DNA of 64,000 bases from Candidatus Diapherotrites archaeon (GCA_040755695.1 JBFMAK010000002.1:124001-188000), one strand, 5' to 3'. Positions 27,050 to 36,243 are shown, numbered from the stretch's first letter. Numbers and translations are program-made. Notes: a model not told the origin generated them from the letters alone.

Positions 27050-28939
27050 ATGGAAATACTAAAGGAAATCAAGGAAATAGTTACTTCAAGCCTTCCAGAA
27101 GAAACACAGATAACAAGCATTGAAATGGAAGGCCCAGAAGTAGCAATATACACCAGAAACCCGAAAGCTTTTTTTGAGAACGAAAACTACGTTGCAAAAA
27201 TAGCCTTTGACCTGAAGAAAAGGGTAAACATCAGAACAGACAAAAGCCTGCTGATAGAAGAAGAGCAAGCCAAAAAAACAATACAGGAAATAGTACCACA
27301 AGGAGCAGGAATAAAAGAAATATACTTCAACCCAGCGTTCAGCGAGGTAGTAATAGAAGCAGTAAAGCCTGGTTTGGTCATAGGAAAAGAAGGGCAGACA
27401 TCAAAGGAAATAATACTCAAAACAGGATGGACTCCAAATATATTAAGGAGCCCAACATCAGAATCAGATATACTGAAAGGAATAAGGCATCACCTGCACA
27501 AGTACAGCGCTGAAAGAAAAAAGATACTCCAAGAAACAGCAAAAAAGATTTACAGGGAACTTCCAAAAAACAACGGCTGGATAAGAATGACAGCATTAGG
27601 AGGATTCAGAGAGGTAGGAAAAAGCGCAATACTGATTGAAACACCAGAAACAAAAGTCCTCTTAGACTGCGGGATAGATGTGGCAAACTCCGAACAACCC
27701 TACCCATACTTTGACGCAATAAGATTCCCAATAGACCAATTGGATGCAATAGCAATAAGCCACGCCCATGTAGACCACTCAGGCTTTGTGCCATACTTAT
27801 TCAAATTAGGATATCGCGGACCAATCTATTGTACCCGCCCAACGAGAGACTTAATGGCATTACTACAATTCGATTTCATTGATGTTGCAGTGAAAGAAGG
27901 AAAAGAGCCTCCATACAATGAAAGGGATGTAAAGGAAATGATAAAATACTGCATTCCAAGAGAATACAGAGAGGTAACAGACATTGCGCCGGACATGAGG
28001 CTGACCTTCCACAATGCAGCACACATTCTAGGCAGTGCTTCAGTACATTTGCACATAGGGGAAGGCGCACATAATTTAATTTACAGCTCAGACTTAAAGT
28101 ACGGATTCACAAGATTATTCAATAATATTAACTTGAAATACCCAAGACTCGAAACACTCATAATTGAAAGCACTTACGGGGGCAGAGAAGACATCCAGCC
28201 TGAAAGGCAGCAGTCAGAGGAAAGACTTATTCAAATAATAAAAGAAACAATTCACAGCAAAGGAAATGTATTAATCCCTGTTTTCTCTGTTGGAAGAGCA
28301 CAAGAAATAATGCTGGTAATAGAAGAATACTACAGGAGAGGAATGCTCGAAGGAAAGGTATACATTGACGGAATGACAAAAGAAGCTTCAGCAATTCACA
28401 CAGCATACCCTGAATACTTAAGGAAAGCAGTTCAGAGGAGAGTTCTCCAAAATGATTCTCCTTTCACCTCAGAATTATTCCAAGTAGTGGACAACAAGAA
28501 CAGAGACCAAATAATATCAGAGTCAGGTTCAATATTCTTGGCTTCATCAGGAATGCTCACAGGAGGGCCTTCAGTGGAATACCTGCACAAGACGGCAGAA
28601 GACCCTAGAAATACATTAATCTTTGTTGGATATCAAGGTGAAGGTTCATTGGGGAGAAGGATTCAGGGTGGAACGAAGACCCTTGCAGTAAATGCAGGGA
28701 ACGGAAAAACAAAAGCATTAAATATCAACATGAGAGTGGAAACAGTAGAAGGATTCTCAGGTCATAGTGACAGAAACCAGTTGGTGAACTACATAAGAAC
28801 ATTAAACCCAAAGCCTAAAAGAATTCTTGTAGACCACGGAGAAAAAGATAAAGCAGTAGAGTTCGCAAAATATATTTCAAATAAATTCCAGATAAACAGC
28901 ACAGCAATAAGAGACTTAGATAGTGTAAGATTGAAGTGA
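27050..28939 (+). CDS. fttA: FttA (aCPSF1) beta-CASP ribonuclease, transcription terminator factor
   Basis: 629 aa. This archaeal homologue of CPSF73 cleaves nascent RNA to end transcription. It has two N-terminal KH-type domains (about 1-145; GKEGQTSKEIILKTGW is the KH loop), then a metallo-beta-lactamase core with HAHVDHSG (H238, H240, D242, H243), a beta-CASP domain, and the closing motifs FSGHSDRNQL and VDHGEKDK. Length and KH domains separate it from the shorter aCPSF2 found later in this window. It is followed by a strongly T-rich region suited to its own termination. Confidence 0.96.
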   Translation: MEILKEIKEIVTSSLPEETQITSIEMEGPEVAIYTRNPKAFFENENYVAKIAFDLKKRVNIRTDKSLLIEEEQAKKTIQEIVPQGAGIKEIYFNPAFSEVVIEAVKPGLVIGKEGQTSKEIILKTGWTPNILRSPTSESDILKGIRHHLHKYSAERKKILQETAKKIYRELPKNNGWIRMTALGGFREVGKSAILIETPETKVLLDCGIDVANSEQPYPYFDAIRFPIDQLDAIAISHAHVDHSGFVPYLFKLGYRGPIYCTRPTRDLMALLQFDFIDVAVKEGKEPPYNERDVKEMIKYCIPREYREVTDIAPDMRLTFHNAAHILGSASVHLHIGEGAHNLIYSSDLKYGFTRLFNNINLKYPRLETLIIESTYGGREDIQPERQQSEERLIQIIKETIHSKGNVLIPVFSVGRAQEIMLVIEEYYRRGMLEGKVYIDGMTKEASAIHTAYPEYLRKAVQRRVLQNDSPFTSELFQVVDNKNRDQIISESGSIFLASSGMLTGGPSVEYLHKTAEDPRNTLIFVGYQGEGSLGRRIQGGTKTLAVNAGNGKTKALNINMRVETVEGFSGHSDRNQLVNYIRTLNPKPKRILVDHGEKDKAVEFAKYISNKFQINSTAIRDLDSVRLK

Positions 28940-28969
28940 AAGAAAGCCAAAAATATTATTTATACATAA

Positions 28970-29025
28970 CCATTTTTTCTTTTGCCAAACTGCTTTTGTA
29001 CTACATAAATTTTCTATTTTTGTTT
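28970..29025 (+). terminator. T-rich terminator region after fttA
   Basis: Several T-runs (CATTTTTTCTTTT, GCTTTTG, TTTTCTATTTTTGTTTTTG) follow the fttA stop within about 85 nt. U-rich tracts are the sites at which FttA and RNA polymerase terminate in archaea, so this is a plausible terminator for the gene's own transcript. The rest of the gap to 29162 holds a TATA-like box and no other gene I trust. Confidence 0.5.
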
Positions 29026-29162
29026 TTGAGTGTCTACATTAAGAAAGCGCTTTGCTTTCCTTACTTTTACATAAAAATTTTTTTGGATTTTTTTTCAACC
29101 GAAAAAAATTTAAATGGAAGCATCATATTATTTAATTCTATAAAAAAAATGAGTGAAAGAAA

Positions 29163-29297
29163 ATGGACAAAGCAAAAGCAGAAAAATTATGCAAGGCCCT
29201 TGAATGCGGAATAAAAATGGAAAATGAAGAACTTGCATTAAACAAAAAATTTTTTATCAACAAAAAAGGCCTGAAAACACTCAATACAATTCTCTGA
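29163..29297 (+). CDS. Small charged protein (44 aa), tentative
   Basis: Reading frame MDKAKAEKLCKALECGIKME, then a second half ending FFINKKGLKTLNTIL. GAGTGA lies 6 nt before the ATG, and a TATA-like AATTTAAAT about 55 nt upstream fits a separate promoter. The next gene (AK6-type kinase) begins 52 nt later and may share the transcript. There is no recognised family. Codon use (AAA, GAA, GCA, GGC) agrees with its neighbours. The shortness is the reason for low confidence. Confidence 0.4.
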   Translation: MDKAKAEKLCKALECGIKMENEELALNKKFFINKKGLKTLNTIL

Positions 29298-29349
29298 ATA
29301 ATACAAACACTGATTCTCTTTTCTTTCTTTGCCTGCAAAAAAATAATCT

Positions 29350-29835
29350 ATGAGAATTATAGTTACGGGAACCCCTGGAACAGGCAAGAGCACTATAGCA
29401 AGGAAAATTGCAAAAGAATTCAAATGCAAGTTATTAAATGAACTGCAATTCGCACAGAAAAAAGACCTTGTGAAAAAGGAAAAAAAAGAAAAAGTAATTG
29501 AAATAAAAAAATTAGGGAAAGAATTGAACAAGCTGCTCGCAAGAGAAAAAAACATTGTAGTGGAAGGTCACCTGCTCTGCGAAACAAGATTAAAGAACAT
29601 AGATTGCATTATGGTGCTGAAAACCAACCCAAAGGAATTGAAGAAAAGACTTAAGAGAAAAGGCTACAGTGAATTGAAGGTTCAGGAGAACTTATTCTGC
29701 GAGGAAACAGGCTACTGCCTCAAAAAAGCCCTAAAAAATTACCCTAAAAGCAAAATAATACAAGCAAAAAACGAGAAAAATTTAAAGAGAAGCCTAAAAT
29801 ATATTATTAAAGAAATCAAAAGGAAAACAAAATGA
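29350..29835 (+). CDS. AK6/Fap7-type adenylate (NMP) kinase
   Basis: 161 aa. Small P-loop kinase of the AK6/Fap7 group, which in archaea and eukaryotes combines NMP kinase activity with a role in small-subunit ribosome assembly. The P-loop is GTPGTGKST (7-15), VVEGHL matches the conserved 'viVdtH' position, and VLKTNPKELKKRLKRKGYSE is the lid region. The C terminus is basic. It overlaps the next gene by 4 nt. The sequence is very Lys-rich, so calls beyond the family are uncertain. Confidence 0.85.
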   Translation: MRIIVTGTPGTGKSTIARKIAKEFKCKLLNELQFAQKKDLVKKEKKEKVIEIKKLGKELNKLLAREKNIVVEGHLLCETRLKNIDCIMVLKTNPKELKKRLKRKGYSELKVQENLFCEETGYCLKKALKNYPKSKIIQAKNEKNLKRSLKYIIKEIKRKTK

Positions 29836-31031
29836 AAACAAAATTCATTCTAATACCGCTTTTTTTTGCTTTTGTCCTTGCATCAGCAAGCGCTGCAGTT
29901 ATCTCAGAGCAAAGCTTTGAGAAAATGGGCTACAAAGACACATTCATCGTAAGCGGGGTCCAGCAGGAAGACTGCGAGCAAATAATATTCTACCAAACAA
30001 GCCTTCCAAGCGAAGGCCAATTTGTTGTTCTTTCAGTGCATGCAGAATTCAAGCCTCTGCCCCAGCAGCCTGCTGGAATTGCGGTTTACCTGAACGACGA
30101 GAATACAGCGCTCAAGGAAGTGAAAGCACCGGAATTCTTGAATGGGTGGAGCAGGATTGTTCTTCCAGCAGAAAAAGTAAAGGAAAACAACACTCTGAGG
30201 ATTTGCGCCGGGACATCTAATGCAACAATCGAAACAGATATACTGCCTAACTCAATGATTGGGACATACTTGATGCCTTATTTCCCTGAAGGCTCATTCA
30301 CAAAAGAAGTAAGCGTAAAACACCCGAAGCTCAGGGAAGAAATTAAGGTCACAGTCAAATTAAAGAATTACGGCAGCGAGAAAACCTATGCAGAAATAAA
30401 ACAGAAGAAGCCCGAAATAGACAGAGAAGATGTAAAAGCAATTTCTGGTGCAACAGAATGGAATGGAGAACTAGGACCAGGGCAAGAAGCAAAACTAGAG
30501 TTCACAGTAAGGATAACAAACCCCAATACAAGGGTTCTGCCTGCAGCACAGGCAACCTTCACCAACGTGTTTGGGGAGCAGGAAACAATTTACTCCAATT
30601 ACCCTGAGGTAGTTCCAATAGAGCCCAATACCTTAGAGCCAGTAATCCTTCTTTCAAACCCAATAAATCTTTTAGGGGAAAACTCCGAGGTAATCCTTGC
30701 AGTCAAAAACAACGGCTCCAACCCATTATACAATGCCAGCGCTAAATTGATTGTACCCCAAGAATTATTCTTTCAAGGGGCCCTGGAGAGAAAGATTGAC
30801 GTAATACAGTCAAACCAGACATTATACTTCAAATTCAATGCAACAGCAAACACTCAAGGGAAGTTCCCCTTAAACTGCATTGCAAGCTTCACTGATGTAA
30901 ATGCTTACACATTCAACTGCGACGAAACAATCATAGAGTACAGGAGTCCTGAATCCAATCTGGGCCTTTCGGTCGGAATAATAATGCTCATAATCGGAAT
31001 ATTCTTCTATGCATACATCTATTTTAGGTGA
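29832..31031 (+). CDS. Secreted protein with C-terminal membrane anchor (CARDB-like)
   Basis: 399 aa. A signal peptide (MKTKFILIPLFFAFVLASAS, cleavage after ASA) is followed by extracellular beta-rich modules, then one transmembrane segment at the end (LGLSVGIIMLIIGIFFYAYI). The middle contains two stretches of the archaeal COG1361/NEW3 type (VKHPKLREEIKVTVKLKNYG and LLGENSEVILAVKNNGSNPL), where 'vtv.l.N.G' is the signature of these adhesion-like domains. The start overlaps the AK6 gene by 4 nt. It converges on the 1382-aa coiled-coil gene. A cell-surface role is inferred. Confidence 0.8.
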   Translation: MKTKFILIPLFFAFVLASASAAVISEQSFEKMGYKDTFIVSGVQQEDCEQIIFYQTSLPSEGQFVVLSVHAEFKPLPQQPAGIAVYLNDENTALKEVKAPEFLNGWSRIVLPAEKVKENNTLRICAGTSNATIETDILPNSMIGTYLMPYFPEGSFTKEVSVKHPKLREEIKVTVKLKNYGSEKTYAEIKQKKPEIDREDVKAISGATEWNGELGPGQEAKLEFTVRITNPNTRVLPAAQATFTNVFGEQETIYSNYPEVVPIEPNTLEPVILLSNPINLLGENSEVILAVKNNGSNPLYNASAKLIVPQELFFQGALERKIDVIQSNQTLYFKFNATANTQGKFPLNCIASFTDVNAYTFNCDETIIEYRSPESNLGLSVGIIMLIIGIFFYAYIYFR

Positions 31032-31043
31032 ATTAATTTCCTA

Positions 31044-34000
31044 TTAATCCTTCTTTGGCAGCCTTCTCAGCTTGACTTTTTCTTCTTCTTTTGTTCTGTT
31101 GTTTGGGCGCCTGAATTTCATGAAGCAGAAAATCAATGCAATGGCAGCCAAAGGAACCAGGGCAACAATTGGAAGAAAGCTTTGGGGCTTTCCCATTGCA
31201 TTCCTCGCCTGCCTGGAGAAATTGATTGAGTCAAAAAAATTGTTTGAATTAAAGGTCTTACGGGCTTTTGAGAGGAGGACCTCAGATTCCTTTGAGCCGT
31301 AGTTTTCCTGAAGTTTTGCTGCAGTCTCGAGTTCAGCGAAACTGTCTTCCCTTATCTTATTGAAAGCGCTGTCAAGCTCTTGTTCTAAAACAGAAAATTT
31401 GCTGTTCTCTTTATTCAATTTTGATTCAACAGAAGAAGCCTTGCTCAAGGCCTTCTCAAAATCATTTGAGTCAACTGCCTCCAAGAATTCTTGGAACTTT
31501 GAGTCAAAAGAAAGGTCCTGTTGCAGCGAATCCAATTTCAGCTTGATTTTCTCCAGCCTGCTCTTTGTAAGGGGCAGAACATAATTTTTTGGTATACCCC
31601 CAGAAAACAATTTATTGAATGACTCCAATAACTTTTTTGTTTTAGAATTTTCTGTTAGGCCCTTGATTTTTTCTTTCAATCCTGAAAGCTTTTTTGAAGC
31701 AAGTTCCATGAAAGAAGAATTTAAGTCTGAGGCCCTGGAGCCCAATTCAAGCAAAGATTTTTGAGCTTTATTCAGGTCATTTTCAGCCAGAGCAAAGGAA
31801 AGCCCTTCGTCCAAAAAAAGGAATTCATTCTTTAAGGGAGAAAGCTCTTGTTGGAAAAAATCAGAGGAAAGAATTTTACGCAAGGAGTCCTTTAATTCCT
31901 TCTGCTTTGAGCCAATGAGCTTTGCAAGAGGTTGTATTTCAGAGCCCTCAAGAAGGCTTTTAGCCTCAAACAACAAGTTGAATGATTCTTTTTCTGAGCT
32001 TGCAAAAATGGATTCTGCTTCCCCAAGCAATTGCATTGCTTTCACGGATTTTTCCTTTAAGGAAGAAGCCTGAGAAAAAAAATTTGAGTCCTTAAGGAAT
32101 TGAATGTTCTGCCCTGCTTCATCCAATTTGCTTTTGATTGAATTCTTCAATTCATCGAAAGAGAGCCTTGAATTAACGGAAGAATTATTCAATGAAAGAA
32201 GATCATTGGTTTTTTCTCTTAATTCAGTTAAACTTTTTATTTCTGAATCAGAGGAATAACCAGAAAAAGAAATTGAGTTAAACTCACCCTCCAATTCTTT
32301 TGCTTTCAGGGAGATTTTATTATTAGAAGAAAGGAGAAGTTCACCCAAATCGCCCTCAAGCTTTTGCCTGAAGGAAAGCCAGTAATCCTTCTGGTTTTCA
32401 ATCAAAATTTTCAGGGAATAATTCCTTGCCTGGCCAGGCAGAATTTTACCGGAAGAAAAAGAAAGGCTGTTATTGGAGAGAACTTTAGTTTTAATTTCGA
32501 TTCCGTCAGAGGAATAAAGGCTCGCCTGCTTAATGTTCTTTGAATCAAAATCCAGGGGAAGAACCAAGTTCACTGAATCAAAGGAAAAAGAAGAATTGTT
32601 TCCCACAATCAAATCATATAAAATTGACTGGCTGTTTGAGTCAGTCTTCTGCTGGGAAGAAAGAGACAACTGCAGTGAGATTGGTTCAGGAAGAGAATAA
32701 TACAAAAGCATCGAATCATTTCCCTTGAGCCCTTCAAGCAAAAAAAATGCCTTGCCTGAATAAAAAGAAAAGGGAATGCTTTTGCCGTTAAAGAAAGCAA
32801 ACAAGTCAAAAGCTTTTTCGCCTAATTCAACTGAAAGCCTCACCCTTGAAGCCAAAGGCTTTGAATTAAAGGAAACCTTCTTTTCAACAACAGCCTTGAA
32901 CTGGTCTGAAAAAAGAAGTTCCTCTTTTTCTTCAGAGCTTAAAACCATTTTATTCAAATCAAACTCCATTAAAGTAAGGCCTTCGGGAAGAGAATTCAAG
33001 TCAATCAAAATCGCATTATCCTTTACTCTCGCTGCAATAACATTAAAAGAAAAGGAAACTAGAATAATTTGGGAGTCAGGATAATCAAAAGGAATTCCTA
33101 AAGTTAAAGGTTTGCTTATAGAGAAACTGAAATTGTTGTTTAGGGAGAGCCTTGCTCGCGCAGAAAAAGGCTTGTTTAGTTCAATCTCAGGCACGCCAGA
33201 AAAAAAGAATTCTGCTTTCTCTGAAACCTTTTTTTGAATTTGCTCTGAAACAAAACCTTCAAGGTTTGAGGCAAAGCTCGAAAGCAAGGAATCAACTTCA
33301 TCCAGGGAACCAATTGAATTATTTAAATTTAATTTTCCTTCAGAAAAGTACTTGCTCAAAGAAGAGAAAACATTGGCGAAGTTCTCTTTTTGGGGGAAAG
33401 AATTAGATTCAGTCAAAGACATCAGTTTTGAGGCCTCAGAATAATTGGAGTTAATCCTTGCAATCGCCTCGTTTTCAGAGAAAAGAAAAGACTCAACTGA
33501 AGACTCGAGGCCAGAGCACTGACCCGCTAAAACTGAAGGATCGATTGAAGTATCAGCCTTTAATTCCTTTAATTGATTGAAGCCCTCCAAAAAATTGCTT
33601 AAATCCAAGCCAGAAGAGAAAGCCCTATCAAGAAAATCAAAGCAGTCCTTGGACTTCATTGAGTTCGCTGCCTGAAAAGAAGAAAAATCTTTTGAAGCAG
33701 AATCAAACCTTGTGAATGAAGCCAGAACCTGAAAGCAGAAAAAAATCTTATCTTTTGGTTCAGAGGAATTCCTGTACTCCAAAACCCTGAAATCAAGCCT
33801 TGCCTTTAGGTCTAAAAGCTCAATGGAATCCTTTTGGCCTTCAGGAACTTTTGTTCCAGCAATTGAATTAATTCTTGCATCACACAAAGCAATAAGACCG
33901 TTGACTGCATCAGAGCTGAAGAAATCAATTTTGGAATTAAACTGATTTACGGACAAAGAAAGGGCCTTCAGTTTGCTAAGCTTTTCAGGCAATGAAATCC

Positions 34001-35192
34001 TGCCTAAAAAGAAGCCCTGCTGAAGAGAAAAGAAGTCTTGCTTCAATTCACTGAGTTTTGCAGAAGAATCAGACTTAAAGGACCCTAAATCAGAGAAAGA
34101 AGCTTCTTCAGAAGAAGAAATAAAAGACGAAACAAAAGAATCATTCAAGGAAGACAAAAAATTTTGATTCAAGCCCTCAAAAAAAGAAAGGTCCTGAGAA
34201 TTCAATTTATCATCAATTTCAGTAAATTTTTTATTCAATTCCGATTCAAGGGCAGAAGACTTTTGCTGTAATTGAGAGCGGTGCAGTGCATCATTCTGAA
34301 CAAGTAAAGCAAAAGAGGCTGCAACAGAATTCCTGCTTCCTGCAACAGAATCATAGAATTCCATTAAAGAAAAAGCAGGCATTGAACGCAAAATCTTGAT
34401 TGTTCTTGCAAACTCATCCTGTCTCTCAAGGAAAGAAATTATTCCCGAAAAAGCCAGCTTCATTACAGGAACAAAAATATTTTTTGACTGAATATTCTCC
34501 ACAGTGCGCTTCTCCATGAAATCAAGCAAATCATAAGAATTGAATTCCTGCAGGTAATCGCTCTTAAAGCCATTCTCAGAAAAAAAAGCGCTCAACTCTG
34601 ATGCCTTCAACTTGTACTGGGAGGCAAAAGAATTAGCATCAAAACTAATTGATTTCTGGCCTAATTCATTCAATTCATTATTGAAGAGAATGAAGTCATC
34701 AAAGAGGGCTTCCTCTTTCACCAGAGAAATCTTCTCTCCATCCAATGAATCTGATTCCAGTTCAACGAAGGCAATTGAATCCTTCATGGAAGAATCATAT
34801 TCCTGCAGGGAATTGGAGAGAAAAAAATTCAATTCGTTCACATGGGAAGGCAGGATTTCAGTCGAACCAGAAGAGCACAAGGAATTAATGGTCTTAATCT
34901 CCTTCAAAGCCTTGTTGAAATAAAGCCAGGAGGCAGCCAAATGGTTCTTGAATTCATGCAATCGCCTATTAGAATTAAATGAAAAAATACTTTGGTCAAA
35001 AGAAAAAAAGTTTTTCTCTACAGAATTAAAGCATTCCTCCTGCGAACTGCAATCAGGAATAGAAGAAGCAGAATTCTGAGACAACACAATGCAGTCATTC
35101 CTTGCCTCAAAGAGCTTCTTCTCCTCAAAGCAGCCGCTCAAGAGAAGCAGGAACAAAAACAATGCAGTAAACAGGAATAAACCAACCCTCAT
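31044..35192 (-). CDS. Very long coiled-coil lipoprotein with C-terminal membrane segment
   Basis: 1382 aa. The N terminus has a lipoprotein signal (LFLFLLLLSGC, lipid Cys at residue 21). The bulk is Ser/Leu/Lys/Glu-rich with long helical, coiled-coil-like stretches (for example near residues 1000-1330) and a central beta-rich part (about 690-960). A hydrophobic segment (SFLPIVALVPLAAIALIFCF) lies near the C terminus, with a basic tail KFRRPNNRTKEEEKVKLRRL. If both anchors are real, the chain starts and ends at the same membrane with the middle outside. It has no named family. A structural envelope role is inference. Confidence 0.8.
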   Translation of the reverse strand: MRVGLFLFTALFLFLLLLSGCFEEKKLFEARNDCIVLSQNSASSIPDCSSQEECFNSVEKNFFSFDQSIFSFNSNRRLHEFKNHLAASWLYFNKALKEIKTINSLCSSGSTEILPSHVNELNFFLSNSLQEYDSSMKDSIAFVELESDSLDGEKISLVKEEALFDDFILFNNELNELGQKSISFDANSFASQYKLKASELSAFFSENGFKSDYLQEFNSYDLLDFMEKRTVENIQSKNIFVPVMKLAFSGIISFLERQDEFARTIKILRSMPAFSLMEFYDSVAGSRNSVAASFALLVQNDALHRSQLQQKSSALESELNKKFTEIDDKLNSQDLSFFEGLNQNFLSSLNDSFVSSFISSSEEASFSDLGSFKSDSSAKLSELKQDFFSLQQGFFLGRISLPEKLSKLKALSLSVNQFNSKIDFFSSDAVNGLIALCDARINSIAGTKVPEGQKDSIELLDLKARLDFRVLEYRNSSEPKDKIFFCFQVLASFTRFDSASKDFSSFQAANSMKSKDCFDFLDRAFSSGLDLSNFLEGFNQLKELKADTSIDPSVLAGQCSGLESSVESFLFSENEAIARINSNYSEASKLMSLTESNSFPQKENFANVFSSLSKYFSEGKLNLNNSIGSLDEVDSLLSSFASNLEGFVSEQIQKKVSEKAEFFFSGVPEIELNKPFSARARLSLNNNFSFSISKPLTLGIPFDYPDSQIILVSFSFNVIAARVKDNAILIDLNSLPEGLTLMEFDLNKMVLSSEEKEELLFSDQFKAVVEKKVSFNSKPLASRVRLSVELGEKAFDLFAFFNGKSIPFSFYSGKAFFLLEGLKGNDSMLLYYSLPEPISLQLSLSSQQKTDSNSQSILYDLIVGNNSSFSFDSVNLVLPLDFDSKNIKQASLYSSDGIEIKTKVLSNNSLSFSSGKILPGQARNYSLKILIENQKDYWLSFRQKLEGDLGELLLSSNNKISLKAKELEGEFNSISFSGYSSDSEIKSLTELREKTNDLLSLNNSSVNSRLSFDELKNSIKSKLDEAGQNIQFLKDSNFFSQASSLKEKSVKAMQLLGEAESIFASSEKESFNLLFEAKSLLEGSEIQPLAKLIGSKQKELKDSLRKILSSDFFQQELSPLKNEFLFLDEGLSFALAENDLNKAQKSLLELGSRASDLNSSFMELASKKLSGLKEKIKGLTENSKTKKLLESFNKLFSGGIPKNYVLPLTKSRLEKIKLKLDSLQQDLSFDSKFQEFLEAVDSNDFEKALSKASSVESKLNKENSKFSVLEQELDSAFNKIREDSFAELETAAKLQENYGSKESEVLLSKARKTFNSNNFFDSINFSRQARNAMGKPQSFLPIVALVPLAAIALIFCFMKFRRPNNRTKEEEKVKLRRLPKKD

Positions 35193-35305
35193 GAAAAGAA
35201 AACAAAACAGAAAAATTTAAATAAATTTTCCAACGTGAATTGACGAAAAGAAAGCTTTTTATTTTATTTTCATAATGAAATGGTACTAGAGAGTTGGTTA
35301 AGAGA

Positions 35306-35635
35306 ATGAATGAAAAGGACCGGCAGCAAAGCTTCAGCGAATATCTTGACAAGGCAAAAGAAAACAAATTGTTTGTAAGGTTTGTTTTCACGCCTGATTT
35401 TAAAGAAGTGGAAGAATTTGCAGTAGTTTATATAGCAATTATCAGGGAGAAAAGCTTTGAGACAATGCGTTATGATTGCAGCAGCAAAGAAGCAGTGAAT
35501 GTGCATCAATTCTTTTACAGAAAACCTGAAAAAAGATATTTAAACAAAGAAAAATGCTTTGAAACACTCCAAGAATTCATTGAAGACATCAGAAGAAACT
35601 GGATTCATTACAGGCAGAAATTTTTGGAAAGATAA
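35306..35635 (+). CDS. TumE-like toxin (DUF6516)
   Basis: 109 aa from the ATG starting MNEKDRQQSF; a TTG four codons upstream is possible but less likely. The end of the protein (RYDCSSKEAVNVHQFFYRK then EFIEDIRRNWIHYRQKFLE) matches the DUF6516 signature, where 'yDc.......H.hh' and 'I..nw..yr..fl' are conserved. NCBI names this family TumE, the toxin of a type II toxin-antitoxin pair. The next gene has the expected TumA-type helix-turn-helix. The mode of toxicity is unknown to me. Toxin-first order is unusual for classical vapBC but normal here. Confidence 0.7.
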   Translation: MNEKDRQQSFSEYLDKAKENKLFVRFVFTPDFKEVEEFAVVYIAIIREKSFETMRYDCSSKEAVNVHQFFYRKPEKRYLNKEKCFETLQEFIEDIRRNWIHYRQKFLER

Positions 35636-35643
35636 CCGAAAAT

Positions 35644-35653
35644 GTTATATAAC
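35644..35653 (+). promoter_or_regulatory. Palindrome before the TumA-like antitoxin gene
   Basis: GTTATATAAC is a perfect 10-bp palindrome, followed by AGTTATAATG, and sits 35-44 nt upstream of the antitoxin start. Placed in the 52-nt gap between toxin and antitoxin, it could serve as a TATA-containing promoter and operator that lets the antitoxin be made on its own. Confidence 0.4.
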
Positions 35654-35687
35654 TTTATGAGTTATAATGTATTAAGGTGGCCCAAAA

Positions 35688-36038
35688 ATGGAGCAATTAA
35701 TCATTAAAGTAGGAGAACACATGGACAAAGACTTAAGAGAAGTATTCCTTGAACCAAAAAAAGCAGTGCCTGGCACCCACACCCTTTACTTAAAAAATTT
35801 GGGTGAATTGCAAGGAATTCTTTCCCCGAAAAGATTAGAGCTTTTAATACACTTAATTAAAAACCAAGAAGAAAAAAATACTGTAAGCAAGCTTGCAAAA
35901 GAACTTAAAAGAAAACAGGAAGCAATAAGCCGAGACTCAAACATTCTAGTAAAACACAACTTAATAAAAAAAATCAAGGAAAAACAAATGGTTTACATTA
36001 AAGCGCTATACAAGTCGTTAAACATTCAATTATCTTAA
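35688..36038 (+). CDS. TumA-like helix-turn-helix antitoxin (HVO_A0114-type)
   Basis: 116 aa. A winged helix-turn-helix covers about residues 45-105 (LSPKRLELLIHLIKNQEEKN, then TVSKLAKELKRKQEAISRDS and NILVKHNLIKKI), the MarR-like fold of the archaeal HVO_A0114 family that partners TumE toxins. The N-terminal ~40 residues (KVGEHMDKDLREVFLEPKKA) should bind the toxin. AAGGTGG lies 7 nt before the ATG. It probably represses its own operon. It ends head-to-head with a leftward operon. Confidence 0.75.
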   Translation: MEQLIIKVGEHMDKDLREVFLEPKKAVPGTHTLYLKNLGELQGILSPKRLELLIHLIKNQEEKNTVSKLAKELKRKQEAISRDSNILVKHNLIKKIKEKQMVYIKALYKSLNIQLS

Positions 36039-36064
36039 AAAAAAACATAAACAATTTAATTATC

Positions 36065-36229
36065 TTAATAATTTTTGGTTCCTTTTTCCTTCATTTTTAT
36101 TTCTAATTTTTGCTCGCCTTTCTGGCTTTTAAGGTACAGATAAATCAAATATAAAATTACGGCAATTATCACTACAATAATAACAAGCAACAAAAAAAAG
36201 AAACCAGGAAGAAACGAAAGAAAAATCAC
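36065..36229 (-). CDS. Small single-pass membrane protein (54 aa)
   Basis: A short frame beginning at GTG with the ribosome site AGGTGA 5 nt upstream. One long hydrophobic helix (about 4-35: FLSFLPGFFFLLLVIIVV then IIAVILYLIYLYL) is followed by a charged tail ending KMKEKGTKNY. It begins 15 nt after the YbjQ-family stop codon, so the two are probably one transcript. An upstream in-frame GTG overlaps the ribosome site and is rejected. Function unknown; possibly a membrane partner of the YbjQ protein. Confidence 0.55.
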   Translation of the reverse strand: MIFLSFLPGFFFLLLVIIVVIIAVILYLIYLYLKSQKGEQKLEIKMKEKGTKNY

Positions 36230-36243
36230 AAAATTCACCTGAA

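Noticed and set aside
28936-29214. 92-codon frame starting at a GTG that overlaps the fttA stop
   Set aside because: It runs through the T-rich terminator and a TATA-like box, and its second half overlaps the 44-aa frame that has its own ribosome site. Its hydrophobic content follows from the T-runs.
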